Shown piece after piece: positions 43,606-52,311 of a stretch of 64,000 nucleotides of DNA. The position numbers and the translations under genes are program-made. The notes under the pieces were generated by a model, which was given only the letters and a program-made list of their open reading frames with translations, was not told the DNA's origin and made no database searches. How positions within the stretch are numbered: the stretch's first letter is position 1; each line of letters opens with the position of its first letter. The stretch is from a bacterium (GTDB lineage Bacteria > Bacillota > Clostridia > Lachnospirales > Lachnospiraceae). The stretch covers positions 13,874 through 77,873 of the forward strand of contig SFRL01000009.1 of the NCBI GenBank assembly GCA_004562765.1, given 5' to 3'.

Positions 43606-43663
43606 TCATTTTCTGCAATTTTGAAGGGTTTACTTTGTCCAAAAATGAAAACGTGCATAAGTT

Positions 43664-43694
43664 ACGCCGCATGGGTGATAAAACCATGCGGCGT
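43664..43694. terminator. Hairpin between surface protein 2 and the ATPase_2 gene
   Basis: ACGCCGCATGG against CCATGCGGCGT, 11 perfect pairs, 9-base loop. The T-tract is better on the plus strand, so as a terminator of the minus gene it is imperfect. Confidence 0.6.
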
Positions 43695-43711
43695 TTTGAG
43701 CGATCACCTGA

Positions 43712-46378
43712 TTATTTTACTTTGATCGTCATTCGAACGGTCTTTGTTTTTCCGTTCAGCAGTGTGACAGTTGCTTTGATAACAACCGTTCCGCTGCCTT
43801 TGGCTGTGATCTTTCCGGATTTGCTTACCGTTGCGATCTTCTGATCAGTCGTTGCATATTTGATGGAGCTTACATTCTCCATGTTAAGCTTCTCATCCAT
43901 TTTGAATGTCGTTGACTGATTTTCTTTGACACTCTTTTGGGCAGTCTTTACCTTTACAGTTGCAAGGATCTTTTTATCGATCCGCTCAGCTCTGTCCTGT
44001 GCCACAAACTCATATCTCTGTGTAACAGAAAGCTTCTCAAAGTCACAGACAATGTTTGCTTTGTCATCTGAGCTTATTTTCTGATATTCCGACTCTACTA
44101 TATTGTAGGTCTTTGTCTTGGAATCGTACTTATAAACATAAAGGGTAGTATCCGCTTTGACATCTGCGGTATTCACTCTTACCTTATAATCCAGTTTACC
44201 GTTTTCATCGAAAACTTTTACCCTGAAGGGAATATTTTTCATATTGGCAAGGGCTTCCGCTTTGTCTGCTTTTGCTTTTGTGACAGTAGCGTCCTCTGTT
44301 TTCAGTGTCGCCAGAACAGAACTTACCTGTCCGTCCTTCGACTCGGTCTTTGTGACAGTAAATTCCTCTCCCGTAGCAGCATTGCTTTCAACAAGCGTAC
44401 TCTGCACCGTGCCATCCGGAGCGGTCTTCTTCTCTTCTACGGTTGTTGTTCCGGTAGTTTCATCTGTCTTTGTGGTTGTCTCTACCTTTGTTCCGTCCGG
44501 CAAGGTCGTGGTCTCTGTCTTTGTGCCGTTATCCTTGTCCTTATCCGTGGAAGGTGTTGTGGAACTGCCTCCGGAGCTGCTGCTGTCGGAGCTGCTGCCG
44601 CCGGAACTGCTGCCACCGGAACTGCTGCCTCCGCCATTGCTTGATATTTTTTCAAACTCTGCCGTCACTGTTACATCACTGTCCGGCATAATAAACTTGT
44701 TGTTTGAAATCGTAATAGAAGCACCGGATATACTCCACTGCTTAAACTGATAACCGGTGCTCGGTGTTGCTGTCAGGGTTACATCTGCATATTGCCGAAT
44801 GGCAGCTGTTGTTACTGGCCGTCCTTCTATGCCCGCCGTACCATTTGCGCCGCTTTCCACCTTCAAGGTGTGCGAATCTCCCGTGATTGAAAAAGGTGCT
44901 GCTGCTGTTTTGCCATTAACTGTAATTGTTGCTTTGTAGCGGCTTGCTGCGGTAGGCGCAGTAGCAGAGGACTCATAACTTGTACCGTCAGTTCCTTCGT
45001 ACATGATGGTTGGAGTTGCCAATCCGGCACCTTCCCATGCACTCGTATTAGAAATGGTAGCACTGGAATATGGATTGCCGGAATGTTCCACCGTACTTGC
45101 TGTTAGTGTTAATGTCTTATCTTCCTCATGACAGGTTGCTTTTCTGCTACAGGAAGCAGAAAGAGTGTCGCCATTGGCAGAATAAGTCCAGGAATGACTT
45201 ACTTTGTCAATCTTTCCGTCTCCAGCTTTCCAATCATCAAAATTTGAAATCTGTTCTGTCTTATTTTCATCTTTAAAAAGAGCTTCACATCGAGAACACT
45301 TATAATATTCCATCCAGCCGTCTGCCGCACAAGTCGCTGCCTGCCCGTTCACTTTTACCACTGACGAATGCCCACAATCCCTTTTGATTTTGATCTGGTT
45401 ATTACTTACATCACGAATAACATTGTAAGTCTGATCGCTAAAAATCTTACCGTCAGTGCTAGACATCGCATCTGTATATACATCAGCGATAACAAGTGAA
45501 TCATTTTCTTGCGCATCAACGGTTACACCTATTTTTGCGCTAGCACCCAGAGCTCCGTTAATGTTAATTATTTTATTGCTCTTCAGATACACATTTCTTT
45601 CTATTGCGCCCCCACTAACAATGTTATTGTCAACTATCGCGTTTCCGGAAGCATTGAATGTTCCACCGTTGTATACGCCACCAGCTTTATCAGTTACCGT
45701 GTTTCCGGTAATGCTGCCGCCATACATATTAAAGATACCATCACTAGGAATCTCCACTATTCCCGTATTTAAAGTATTCCTTAAGCTATTTCCTGATATA
45801 CTACCACCATACATATTGAATGTGCAACGAGATGCCATATCCACTGCACCATATAAAAGGTTCGTACTGTCTGACAGACTACCGCCATACATATTAAAGG
45901 TTGAAGAAGGCTGATACATATCCACAATTTCATGTTTCCTGTCTTCGTTTGTAAGAGAGATTTTGCCCCCATTCATACAGTCAGTCAGAGTAAAAGTATA
46001 ATAAGCCTGTATCACAATACAAGCATTATCTTCAGATGTAATGCTTTTTCCATTTAGACAAAGTACTGTATTGTCCGCAGGGTGCCATGCAGAACCTAAT
46101 TCTTGCAAGCTGACATTAGCTGTCAGGTAGTAATATTTGGGAGCCTCGCTTGTGCCAGCCGTAATCTGTCTATCTAATTCAGCTTTTTCGATTGTGCCAT
46201 TTTCATTCGTATCTGTTACTGCAGTCCATGTCTGAGTATCATCATGCCCTGCTCCAGTGCACCCGGTGGCACCGCAGATGCAGTGCGTGTGAGTATCTTC
46301 CGCCCTCACCGGCATCGCAGGCATCAGCCCCAGCGCCATACACAATGTCACCAGTAGTCCAAAAAATCTTTTTCTCAT
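43712..46378 (-). CDS. Secreted beta-helix / Ig-domain surface protein 2
   Basis: 888 residues with a signal peptide (MRKRFFGLLVTLCMALG ... PVRAED). A beta-helix region (about 85-290, repeated FNMYGGS), Cys-containing segments CGATGCTGAGH and CSRCEALF, an MBG-like part, an InlB/Flg_new_2-like repeat (GYQFKQWSISG), a Gly/Ser linker made of 15-bp units, an unrecognised Thr/Lys-rich region and a C-terminal Big_2 domain (SIKYATTDQKIATVSKSG). Same plan as the protein at 13880-17386 but shorter and without a fibronectin domain. No sortase motif. GGGATGAGATATT precedes the ATG. Confidence 0.86.
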   Translation of the reverse strand: MRKRFFGLLVTLCMALGLMPAMPVRAEDTHTHCICGATGCTGAGHDDTQTWTAVTDTNENGTIEKAELDRQITAGTSEAPKYYYLTANVSLQELGSAWHPADNTVLCLNGKSITSEDNACIVIQAYYTFTLTDCMNGGKISLTNEDRKHEIVDMYQPSSTFNMYGGSLSDSTNLLYGAVDMASRCTFNMYGGSISGNSLRNTLNTGIVEIPSDGIFNMYGGSITGNTVTDKAGGVYNGGTFNASGNAIVDNNIVSGGAIERNVYLKSNKIININGALGASAKIGVTVDAQENDSLVIADVYTDAMSSTDGKIFSDQTYNVIRDVSNNQIKIKRDCGHSSVVKVNGQAATCAADGWMEYYKCSRCEALFKDENKTEQISNFDDWKAGDGKIDKVSHSWTYSANGDTLSASCSRKATCHEEDKTLTLTASTVEHSGNPYSSATISNTSAWEGAGLATPTIMYEGTDGTSYESSATAPTAASRYKATITVNGKTAAAPFSITGDSHTLKVESGANGTAGIEGRPVTTAAIRQYADVTLTATPSTGYQFKQWSISGASITISNNKFIMPDSDVTVTAEFEKISSNGGGSSSGGSSSGGSSSDSSSSGGSSTTPSTDKDKDNGTKTETTTLPDGTKVETTTKTDETTGTTTVEEKKTAPDGTVQSTLVESNAATGEEFTVTKTESKDGQVSSVLATLKTEDATVTKAKADKAEALANMKNIPFRVKVFDENGKLDYKVRVNTADVKADTTLYVYKYDSKTKTYNIVESEYQKISSDDKANIVCDFEKLSVTQRYEFVAQDRAERIDKKILATVKVKTAQKSVKENQSTTFKMDEKLNMENVSSIKYATTDQKIATVSKSGKITAKGSGTVVIKATVTLLNGKTKTVRMTIKVK

Positions 46379-46541
46379 AATATCTCATCCCTTTCACATA
46401 TTTTTCCATGATGATCTATCTCAGCCTGTTTTCACAGGATTGATAGACGTGGGTGTTGCATAAAATCACCCAATCTATATTCATCATAAACAAATATGCT
46501 TGGAGATGTGGATAGATGTCCGAATCGAACCAAAAATGTCC

Positions 46542-46600
46542 TCAATCGACAGTAGCCGTCAGATTCTCATGGCAATGACCGAGACAGAAGAAACGTCCCT
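46542..46600 (-). repeat. REP-like repeat with fused second fragment
   Basis: Minus strand AGGGACGTTTCTTCTG ... GGTCAT.GCCATGAGAA matches the 70-bp repeats at 48881 and 50169 with an 8-base deletion. It runs into GGCTACTGTCGATTGA, which resembles the last codons (ATVD-stop) of the 78-aa gene at 48951-49187. Confidence 0.55.
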
Positions 46601-46615
46601 TTCTCTTTATAGAAC

Positions 46616-47828
46616 CTAATCAAATAACGCATCCATATCTATCACTTTGACAAATGCACCACTATATTCGTTATATTTCAGCCCATATGTGGTAATCAAC
46701 GTGCTATGAATTGCCATTTTAGAAGATATTTCTTCTGAAAGTAATGTGATTCTATTTCGCAAAACTCTATCGTAATTCTTATCAACAGTAAATTCTGTGC
46801 CATAAAACTTTATTTCACACATATTTACAATGTTATCTTTTCTCTCAATCAGCATATCAATCTGAGTCCCTGATTCGTCACCCTTACGTTTGGACCAGGC
46901 GGACTGAGTTGTACTGACGCCACTAATTCCCAGGGCTTTCTTAATTTGCTCTATATGATTGAAGCAAACATTTTCGAAGGCAATACCTCTCCAGGTTACG
47001 ATGTTTTATGACTCAATATTTGAAAGCCAAAAATCATTACTTAATCTGTCTTTATTTTCAACAAATCTGAGATAAAAATTGCAAAATGAATCGGTCAGTT
47101 TGTAATGTTCTTCTCTTTTGCTGCATCCAAACGGAACATATTTAATAATAAAATCACTGGCTATTAATGCCGATAACGCACTCGTCAGAGTTCCTCCTGT
47201 CGCAATACCGGCAACATCAGATAATTCAGAACGTGTGCATCCATAGTGTTTGGATCCTATTGCCCGTATTAATGAGATCATCATTTCTGAATTGTTGAAT
47301 ATGGCACTGAATAATCTTTTAAATTCATCATGTAAGGGTGCATTTTTCTCAAAGAATAACAAATCTATATTCTGAGCCAAACTTAATCCACTCTGATAAT
47401 AGCTCAAATAATATGGTATCCCACCGGTAATCATATAAGACTGTACAATATCATATCTGGATAACCTTATATTTTCACTCTGAAAGTACTGCTCACACTC
47501 TCCTAATGTAAAAGGCGACAATTTCAATTCGCAAGTCAATCGGTTGTACAGTCCTCCGTGATTATTAATTAATTTGTCAGTCATCCATGAAGTTGCACTG
47601 CCACATACAATAAGCATCACATTCTTCCTGGAGCGGGCCATCTGATACTTCTTCATCATACTCAATCGGAGAAAGCCCTGCATGATGAAATGTTATCCTA
47701 CCTTCAAATACTTCATTCACCAGATACGTCTTTCCTACTCTTCTCCGTCCATATATCGCTACAAACTGCGACTTTTTACTATCATACAATTTATTTAATA
47801 TCTCAATTTCCTTCTTACGTCCTATCAT
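46616..47828 (-). pseudogene. Broken ATPase_2/DUF234 gene (internal deletion plus in-frame stop)
   Basis: The start at 47828 (GGAGGGAAATTTT upstream) reads MIGRKKEIEILNKLYDSK with P-loop YGRRRVGKT up to FHHAGLSPIE near 47680. There the frame changes and about 80 codons, including Walker B, are missing; sequence resumes at RSRKNVMLIVCGSATSWM. The frame then continues to NIES, hits a TAA at 47006-47008, and resumes in the same frame as NIVTWRGIAFENVCFNHIE through QIDMLIERKDNIVNMCEIKFYGTE to the true stop at 46616. The last part keeps the D...E-x-K nuclease pattern. Two independent lesions make it a pseudogene. Confidence 0.88.
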
Positions 47829-47950
47829 AAAATTTCCCTCCAAATAAATATAATCAGCCACGTAATGTCATTTTGCACACTTCGCGGCTGATTATCAAGC
47901 TTTTTGTACTCTTTTTACCTGCACTTAGGTTATATGTCAGCAGAAATATA

Positions 47951-48775
47951 TCATTTCGCTTTCCCCACATTATAGATCACGACGGAGACCACCACGATCA
48001 CCGCACCTACAAAAGACAGCGGGCTGATCATTTCATGATAAAACACGGCTACCAATATCGGATTTAAGACCGGTTCGATCGCAGTTGTCAGACTTGCAGT
48101 GACCGGCGGCACCTCATTCAGGCCTTTTGCCATAAAGATATAGGCAAATGCCAGCTGAAAGATTCCCAATGCCAAAATGCCGCCCATGGCAGTAGCGCCA
48201 AAATCGGTCTCGCCAAAGACGAACCAGATACAGGTCGCTGCGGACATCGCCTGACCGATAAAAATAGAAGACAGGGAATCCGACTTTTCAAAGCTGTTCA
48301 TCAGAAAGACACCGGCATAGCAGACACCGGATAAAATAGCTACGCCATCTCCTGCGATATTTCCCGCTGACAATCCATCCACAAAGAAACATAAAATGCC
48401 CGCAAATACAGCGATACATGTGGTGATATCCACCTTCTTCGGCCGTTCCTTGAAGAATAACCACATAAAAAAGATCGCAAAGATCGGTGCTGTGAATTGT
48501 AATACGATCGTGTTCGCAGCGGTCGTCAGCTTATTGGCAATGCAATAAAAGCTCGTGACTCCCGTCATGCAGACAGCGCCAAAGATCACCGGGGGATTCA
48601 CTATGATCTTGTGGTGAATGATTTTCAGATAGATTCCTATAATGATCACAGAGATCAGATTTCTCGCGCCGTTGATCGCCAGTGGTGACCACGGGATGAC
48701 CTTAATACAAAGGCCGCCAATACTGAACAATATGGCGGCCATTAATACATAAAAAATACCTTTTGATTGTTTCAT
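47951..48775 (-). CDS. DMT-family (EamA) transporter
   Basis: About 274 residues, ten hydrophobic helices in two EamA repeats (FSIGGLCIKVIPWSPLAINGARN; NEVPPVTASLTTAIEPVLNPILVA, in part). A probable exporter or importer of small metabolites; the substrate cannot be told. Start is either ATG 48775 (AGAAGG close upstream) or GTG 48787 (AAGGA upstream); I prefer the first with little confidence. It is closely followed by the pseudogene, and upstream by the left 70-bp repeat. Confidence 0.85.
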   Translation of the reverse strand: MKQSKGIFYVLMAAILFSIGGLCIKVIPWSPLAINGARNLISVIIIGIYLKIIHHKIIVNPPVIFGAVCMTGVTSFYCIANKLTTAANTIVLQFTAPIFAIFFMWLFFKERPKKVDITTCIAVFAGILCFFVDGLSAGNIAGDGVAILSGVCYAGVFLMNSFEKSDSLSSIFIGQAMSAATCIWFVFGETDFGATAMGGILALGIFQLAFAYIFMAKGLNEVPPVTASLTTAIEPVLNPILVAVFYHEMISPLSFVGAVIVVVSVVIYNVGKAK

Positions 48776-48880
48776 ACGCCTTCTCACCAGTTCCTTCTTT
48801 CTTTTCTATCCTGAATTCACACGCCATTATACGTTTCGCAATGTAAAATGTCAAATGACGGTTTGGCATGATGGAAAAGG

Positions 48881-48950
48881 GCACCGTGACAGAGGGCGCT
48901 TCTCGTGGCAATGGGCGATGACCGTGGCAGAAGAAATGTCCCTAAAAAAG
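48881..48950 (-). repeat. 70-bp direct repeat, left copy (R1)
   Basis: Identical to 50169-50238 at 68 of 70 positions. AGGGACRTTTCT at one end can pair with AGAAGCGCCCT at the other, giving a REP-like stem. It abuts the stop codon of the 78-aa gene. Together with R2 it brackets exactly the DUF3791-DUF3990-78aa genes. Confidence 0.85.
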
Positions 48951-49187
48951 CTAATCGACAGTGGCAGCCAGTTCTTCCATATACAATTCTGCAATATATG
49001 ATGGTCCATTACACCACAGTTTTGTACTATCGTCGTAGAGAGCCTTTCCTGTTTTAGAAGATAAAAAATCGCATAGAACATCTTTCAAATCACTTCCCGT
49101 GTCCTCAGCAATTTCCTCAACAGTCATTGTAATAAGCAGATCAATCGTGTAATCCAATTTTTCTTTCGAAATAGCTACTTCAGCCAT
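48951..49187 (-). CDS. 78-aa partner of the DUF3990 cassette
   Basis: Small acidic helical protein beginning MAEVAISKEKLDYTIDLL and containing TMTVEEIAEDTGSD. I do not recognise a named domain; its size and charge fit an antitoxin or chaperone. GGAGGGTGAAAAAAT precedes the ATG, which lies 13 bases inside the DUF3990 gene. The last codons abut repeat R1, and a similar ATVD-stop tail occurs next to another repeat copy at 46542. Confidence 0.75.
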   Translation of the reverse strand: MAEVAISKEKLDYTIDLLITMTVEEIAEDTGSDLKDVLCDFLSSKTGKALYDDSTKLWCNGPSYIAELYMEELAATVD

Positions 49188-49741
49188 ATTTTTTCACCCT
49201 CCACAAAATTTAGACAACCAATTGCCCTATCTGTTTTAAAACAATATTGATCTTGCAATTTATTAGGCAACAACTGCTTGATACAAAAATCATCTGCATC
49301 TTGACTTCCGATCGTGCCGAAGGCGCCACCAAGATAAGCAGTTAATGTCGCATTTGTCGCATCATCTGCAATTTTCCCCACAATGACATCGTATTTTGAC
49401 ATTTTCAATTCCAACTCCGTAAATAGCTTTTTCTTTCTATGTGCCGCCACACAATGTAGCCACTCCTCATTAGCATCATCGAAAATGTGTACCGCCAATT
49501 CATTTTTCAGATTCAATTCGTACATCGATAGATATCCAAAATCCTGCTTTTTCTCAAGGCTTCCATTTGCAACAGCCTTTGCTATCGAGGTTTTTAAAAA
49601 ACTGATAGCCTGGTCGCGCGAAGTAGTCAGGTAAAATCCTCTGCCAAAATCTTTTTTCTTTGAACACATGCCGAGATCCGGCTGACTTACTTCACAATAA
49701 CTTCCATGATAAAGATACAATCCATTCGTTAATTCAAGCAT
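49175..49741 (-). CDS. DUF3990 protein, predicted ADP-ribosyltransferase-fold toxin
   Basis: 188 residues. LYLYHGSYCEV at the N-terminus and DFGRGFYLTTSRDQA about 20 residues later give the His and Tyr of an H-Y-[E/D/Q] ADP-ribosyltransferase core; the third residue may be in the C-terminal LQDQYCFKTDRA. DUF3990 is, to my knowledge, grouped with the ART clan. No signal peptide, so a cytoplasmic target is likely. AAGGGGAT precedes the ATG, which overlaps the DUF3791 stop by 8 bases. The middle gene of the cassette. Confidence 0.8.
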   Translation of the reverse strand: MLELTNGLYLYHGSYCEVSQPDLGMCSKKKDFGRGFYLTTSRDQAISFLKTSIAKAVANGSLEKKQDFGYLSMYELNLKNELAVHIFDDANEEWLHCVAAHRKKKLFTELELKMSKYDVIVGKIADDATNATLTAYLGGAFGTIGSQDADDFCIKQLLPNKLQDQYCFKTDRAIGCLNFVEGEKIWLK

Positions 49742-49958
49742 TTACTGATATCCCCTTTCGCTCAAGGAATTCTGCAATATCTTCAAGCACCGTTTCATCA
49801 CCTTCACAATGAAAGATTCCATACACCGTTTCAATATAGCCGAATACATCTACTTTACGAAATAATTCAACAACTTCTTCCACTGACATATGCCATTCTT
49901 CTGATGCAAGTCGAATAAGTCTTGTCTGCATAAATGTAATCTCTGCTTGTTCACTCAT
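49734..49958 (-). CDS. DUF3791 protein, probable antitoxin of the cassette
   Basis: 74-residue helical protein (EITFMQTRLIRLASEEW, VEELFRKVDVFGYI-like core), acidic, typical of DUF3791 proteins that usually sit directly upstream of DUF3990 genes. Start ATG 49958 with GAGAGAGGGTG upstream; a longer in-frame ATG at 49979 overlaps that site. First gene of the three-gene operon. Confidence 0.8.
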   Translation of the reverse strand: MSEQAEITFMQTRLIRLASEEWHMSVEEVVELFRKVDVFGYIETVYGIFHCEGDETVLEDIAEFLERKGISVNA

Positions 49959-50119
49959 GACATCACCCTCTCTCATCATACCTATGTCTATTATACCATT
50001 ATTTTTTCATCCTTACGATAAAAATTTACTCGTTGATCAACATCTTTACCATCTTTTTCCGTCCGTTCTACAAGTTCTGTGCCTGTGTGCTGGTGCCGAA
50101 GAAAACTACTTTTACAACG

Positions 50120-50160
50120 AAAAAGGACAATCCATCCGTTCAAATGAGTTGTCCTTTTTT
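50120..50160. terminator. Terminator beyond hemZ
   Basis: AAAAAGGACAA against TTGTCCTTTTT with an 18-base loop, A/T tracts on both sides. On the minus strand it lies about 70 bases after the hemZ stop. The 160 bases from here to the DUF3791 gene show no gene I can support. Confidence 0.7.
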
Positions 50161-50168
50161 ACATTATC

Positions 50169-50238
50169 GCACCATGACAGAGGGCGCTTCTCGTGGCAAT
50201 GGGCGATGACCGTGGCAGAAGAAACGTCCCTAAAAAAG
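50169..50238 (-). repeat. 70-bp direct repeat, right copy (R2)
   Basis: Same 70 bases as R1 with two differences, same orientation, 1.29 kb away. It contains the hemZ stop codon (50230-50232), so the last hemZ codons are supplied by repeat sequence. Confidence 0.85.
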
Positions 50239-51675
50239 TCTCCGTTTCCGCTCGATCATCTCGTCAATGCGCTCCATATACTGTGCCACATCCTTCACAT
50301 TTTCGCACCTTTCGATGCGTCCATCGGGGTAGACCCGCTTTGAGATACTGCCCGCGCCGAGGGCGAGGATGGTCTGTTTCTCCTCCATGATGAGGATGTT
50401 GTAGATGCCCTCCTTGCCGGGCAGTCCGTAGCCGACATTTTCAAAATTGCCCGCCATGTTTTTCTGGCGGTAGAGATAATAAGGCACCATGCCCATGGCA
50501 CGGGCGCCTGACTCGGTCACATGTCCGTGCTCCGGCGTGATCTCGATCTTGAAGTCCTTGTATTCATCCCGGCAGATGTTGAGTCTGGCTGCACGTTTCA
50601 GTGCAAGAGAATGCACCGTCAGATTGTCCGGGCGCAATTCCCGGATACGCTCCATCGTCTGTTTTACATCATCTAACGTCTCCCCCGGCAGTCCAAGGAT
50701 CAGATCCATATTGATATTGGTAAAGCCGACCTCCCGCGCCAACCGGAAACTCTCAATCGTCTGTGCCACCGTGTGATGTCTGCCGATGACCTTTAATGTC
50801 TCGTCCTTCATGGTCTGGGGATTGACGGAAATGCGGTCTACCGCCGGATGCGCCTTGATCGCCATCAGTTTTTCCCGCGTGATGCTGTCTGGGCGTCCTG
50901 CTTCCACCGTGAACTCCAATAAATGAGAGAAATCAAAACGCTCCTCGATCATCGTAAGCAGCCGGTCTAACTGTTCCGGCTCCAGTGTGGTCGGCGTACC
51001 TCCGCCAATGTAAATGGAATTCAGTTTTTTGTGCCCAAACGCGCTTTTCGCGTAATCCAGCTCCCGCTCCAGCGCATCCAGATAATGATCCACCTGATCT
51101 TTCCATGCGCCCAGCGGATAGGATGTGAACGAGCAGTACAGACAGGTACTCGGACAGAAGGGAATACCGATATAAAGGCTGAATCCGTCCTTGTAGTCCA
51201 GCTTTGAGAGCAGTGCACGCTCCCGTTTTGCAATGTCGATGGCCAGCGCGATCTTTTCATCGCTGGCGTGATACTGTTGCTTCATAAAGGCAGTGATCTC
51301 GTCCTCTGACTGGCCCTGTTCCAGCATCTGCATCGGGATCTTCGTCGGGCGGATACCGGTGAGGGAGCCCCAGGGCAGTTCCTGGCCGGTGAGCTTCACC
51401 AGCATATCGTAAAGTCCGATCTTCAGGTCATTTTTTACGGAAAGACGCTCGTCACTGCTGCACGGGATCTGCTCCCGCACTTCGCCGTGCGGCTCGTCAC
51501 GCCAGCACACGTCGATCGCGCGATCGTGAAAGTCGATGTCCATATGTGCGCTGACCGGCTCATCCGGTTCCTTTTTTTCTGCGGATACAGAAACATTCTC
51601 TGATGGAAAGAATGCTTTCACCAGAGAATGGATGTCATATTCAAAGTCTGCTTTATTTAACTGTACTTGTATCAT
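50230..51675 (-). CDS. hemZ: Radical SAM coproporphyrinogen dehydrogenase-like protein HemZ
   Basis: 481 residues. An N-terminal domain (about 1-150) precedes a radical SAM core with CPSTCLYC (CxxxCxxC), YIGGGTPTTL and LGLPGET, then a HemN-like C-terminus with NVGYGLPGKEGIYN. HemZ proteins resemble oxygen-independent coproporphyrinogen oxidase, but the heme role is uncertain in strict anaerobes. Third gene after rel and the MBL gene, 15 bases downstream. The last residues RRLF are coded inside repeat R2. Confidence 0.88.
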   Translation of the reverse strand: MIQVQLNKADFEYDIHSLVKAFFPSENVSVSAEKKEPDEPVSAHMDIDFHDRAIDVCWRDEPHGEVREQIPCSSDERLSVKNDLKIGLYDMLVKLTGQELPWGSLTGIRPTKIPMQMLEQGQSEDEITAFMKQQYHASDEKIALAIDIAKRERALLSKLDYKDGFSLYIGIPFCPSTCLYCSFTSYPLGAWKDQVDHYLDALERELDYAKSAFGHKKLNSIYIGGGTPTTLEPEQLDRLLTMIEERFDFSHLLEFTVEAGRPDSITREKLMAIKAHPAVDRISVNPQTMKDETLKVIGRHHTVAQTIESFRLAREVGFTNINMDLILGLPGETLDDVKQTMERIRELRPDNLTVHSLALKRAARLNICRDEYKDFKIEITPEHGHVTESGARAMGMVPYYLYRQKNMAGNFENVGYGLPGKEGIYNILIMEEKQTILALGAGSISKRVYPDGRIERCENVKDVAQYMERIDEMIERKRRLF

Positions 51676-51690
51676 GATTGTTCTCTTTCA

Positions 51691-52311
51691 CTAAATAAAC
51701 GGATTGTACCGTTTTTCATCACTGATCTTTGTCGGCTCGCCGTGTCCCGTGTATACGATGGTCAGATCCGGCAGTTTGAACACCTTTTCCTTGATGGAAC
51801 GGACAAGCGCCGACATACTGCCGCCCGGCAGATCCGTGCGTCCCACAGACTCGCAGAACAGCGTGTCACCGGAAAACAGTACTTCCTCCTGCGGGAAATA
51901 GTAGCACACGCCGCCCGGTGTATGTCCTGGTGTATGCATCACATGGATCTCCATGCCTGCAAGGTTTAAGACATCGCCGTCCTTCACCGTCCGATCCGCC
52001 TTGAGGGAAACGTTTGCGCCGATCATTGCACACGCATTGAGACGCGGGTTCTCCAGCATCTCCGCATCGTCCTCATGCACATACACCGGAATGTCAAACT
52101 GCCCGCGCAATCCCTCCACGCCCATGATATGGTCAAAATGTCCGTGTGTCAGCAGGATCGCCACCGGCGTATAGCCGCTGTCCGCGATCTTTCCCGCAAG
52201 CATTTTTGCATTGTCACCGGGATCGATGACCAGACATTCCTTTGTCTCTTCATTAACTGCAAAATAACAGTTCGTACCTACCACACCTACGATATAATGC
52301 TCTATTTTCAT
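51691..52311 (-). CDS. MBL-fold hydrolase, glyoxalase II-like
   Basis: 206-residue metallo-beta-lactamase fold protein: VIDPGDNA, the metal motif LTHGHFDHIMG, VMHTPGHTPGGVCYY, LFSGDTLF and a final VYTGHGEPT. A likely thioester hydrolase of the YcbL/glyoxalase II type; substrate unknown. The ATG overlaps the rel stop codon by one base, implying coupling. Confidence 0.9.
   Translation of the reverse strand: MKIEHYIVGVVGTNCYFAVNEETKECLVIDPGDNAKMLAGKIADSGYTPVAILLTHGHFDHIMGVEGLRGQFDIPVYVHEDDAEMLENPRLNACAMIGANVSLKADRTVKDGDVLNLAGMEIHVMHTPGHTPGGVCYYFPQEEVLFSGDTLFCESVGRTDLPGGSMSALVRSIKEKVFKLPDLTIVYTGHGEPTKISDEKRYNPFI

Noticed and set aside
42050..50238. A composite transposon or IS element between the repeats
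   Set aside because: No transposase or integrase gene and no terminal inverted repeats of IS type; only REP-like sequences are seen.
49957..50343. 128-codon plus-strand frame between DUF3791 and hemZ
   Set aside because: It crosses the hemZ 3' end, repeat R2 and a terminator, and has no ribosome site or known domain.
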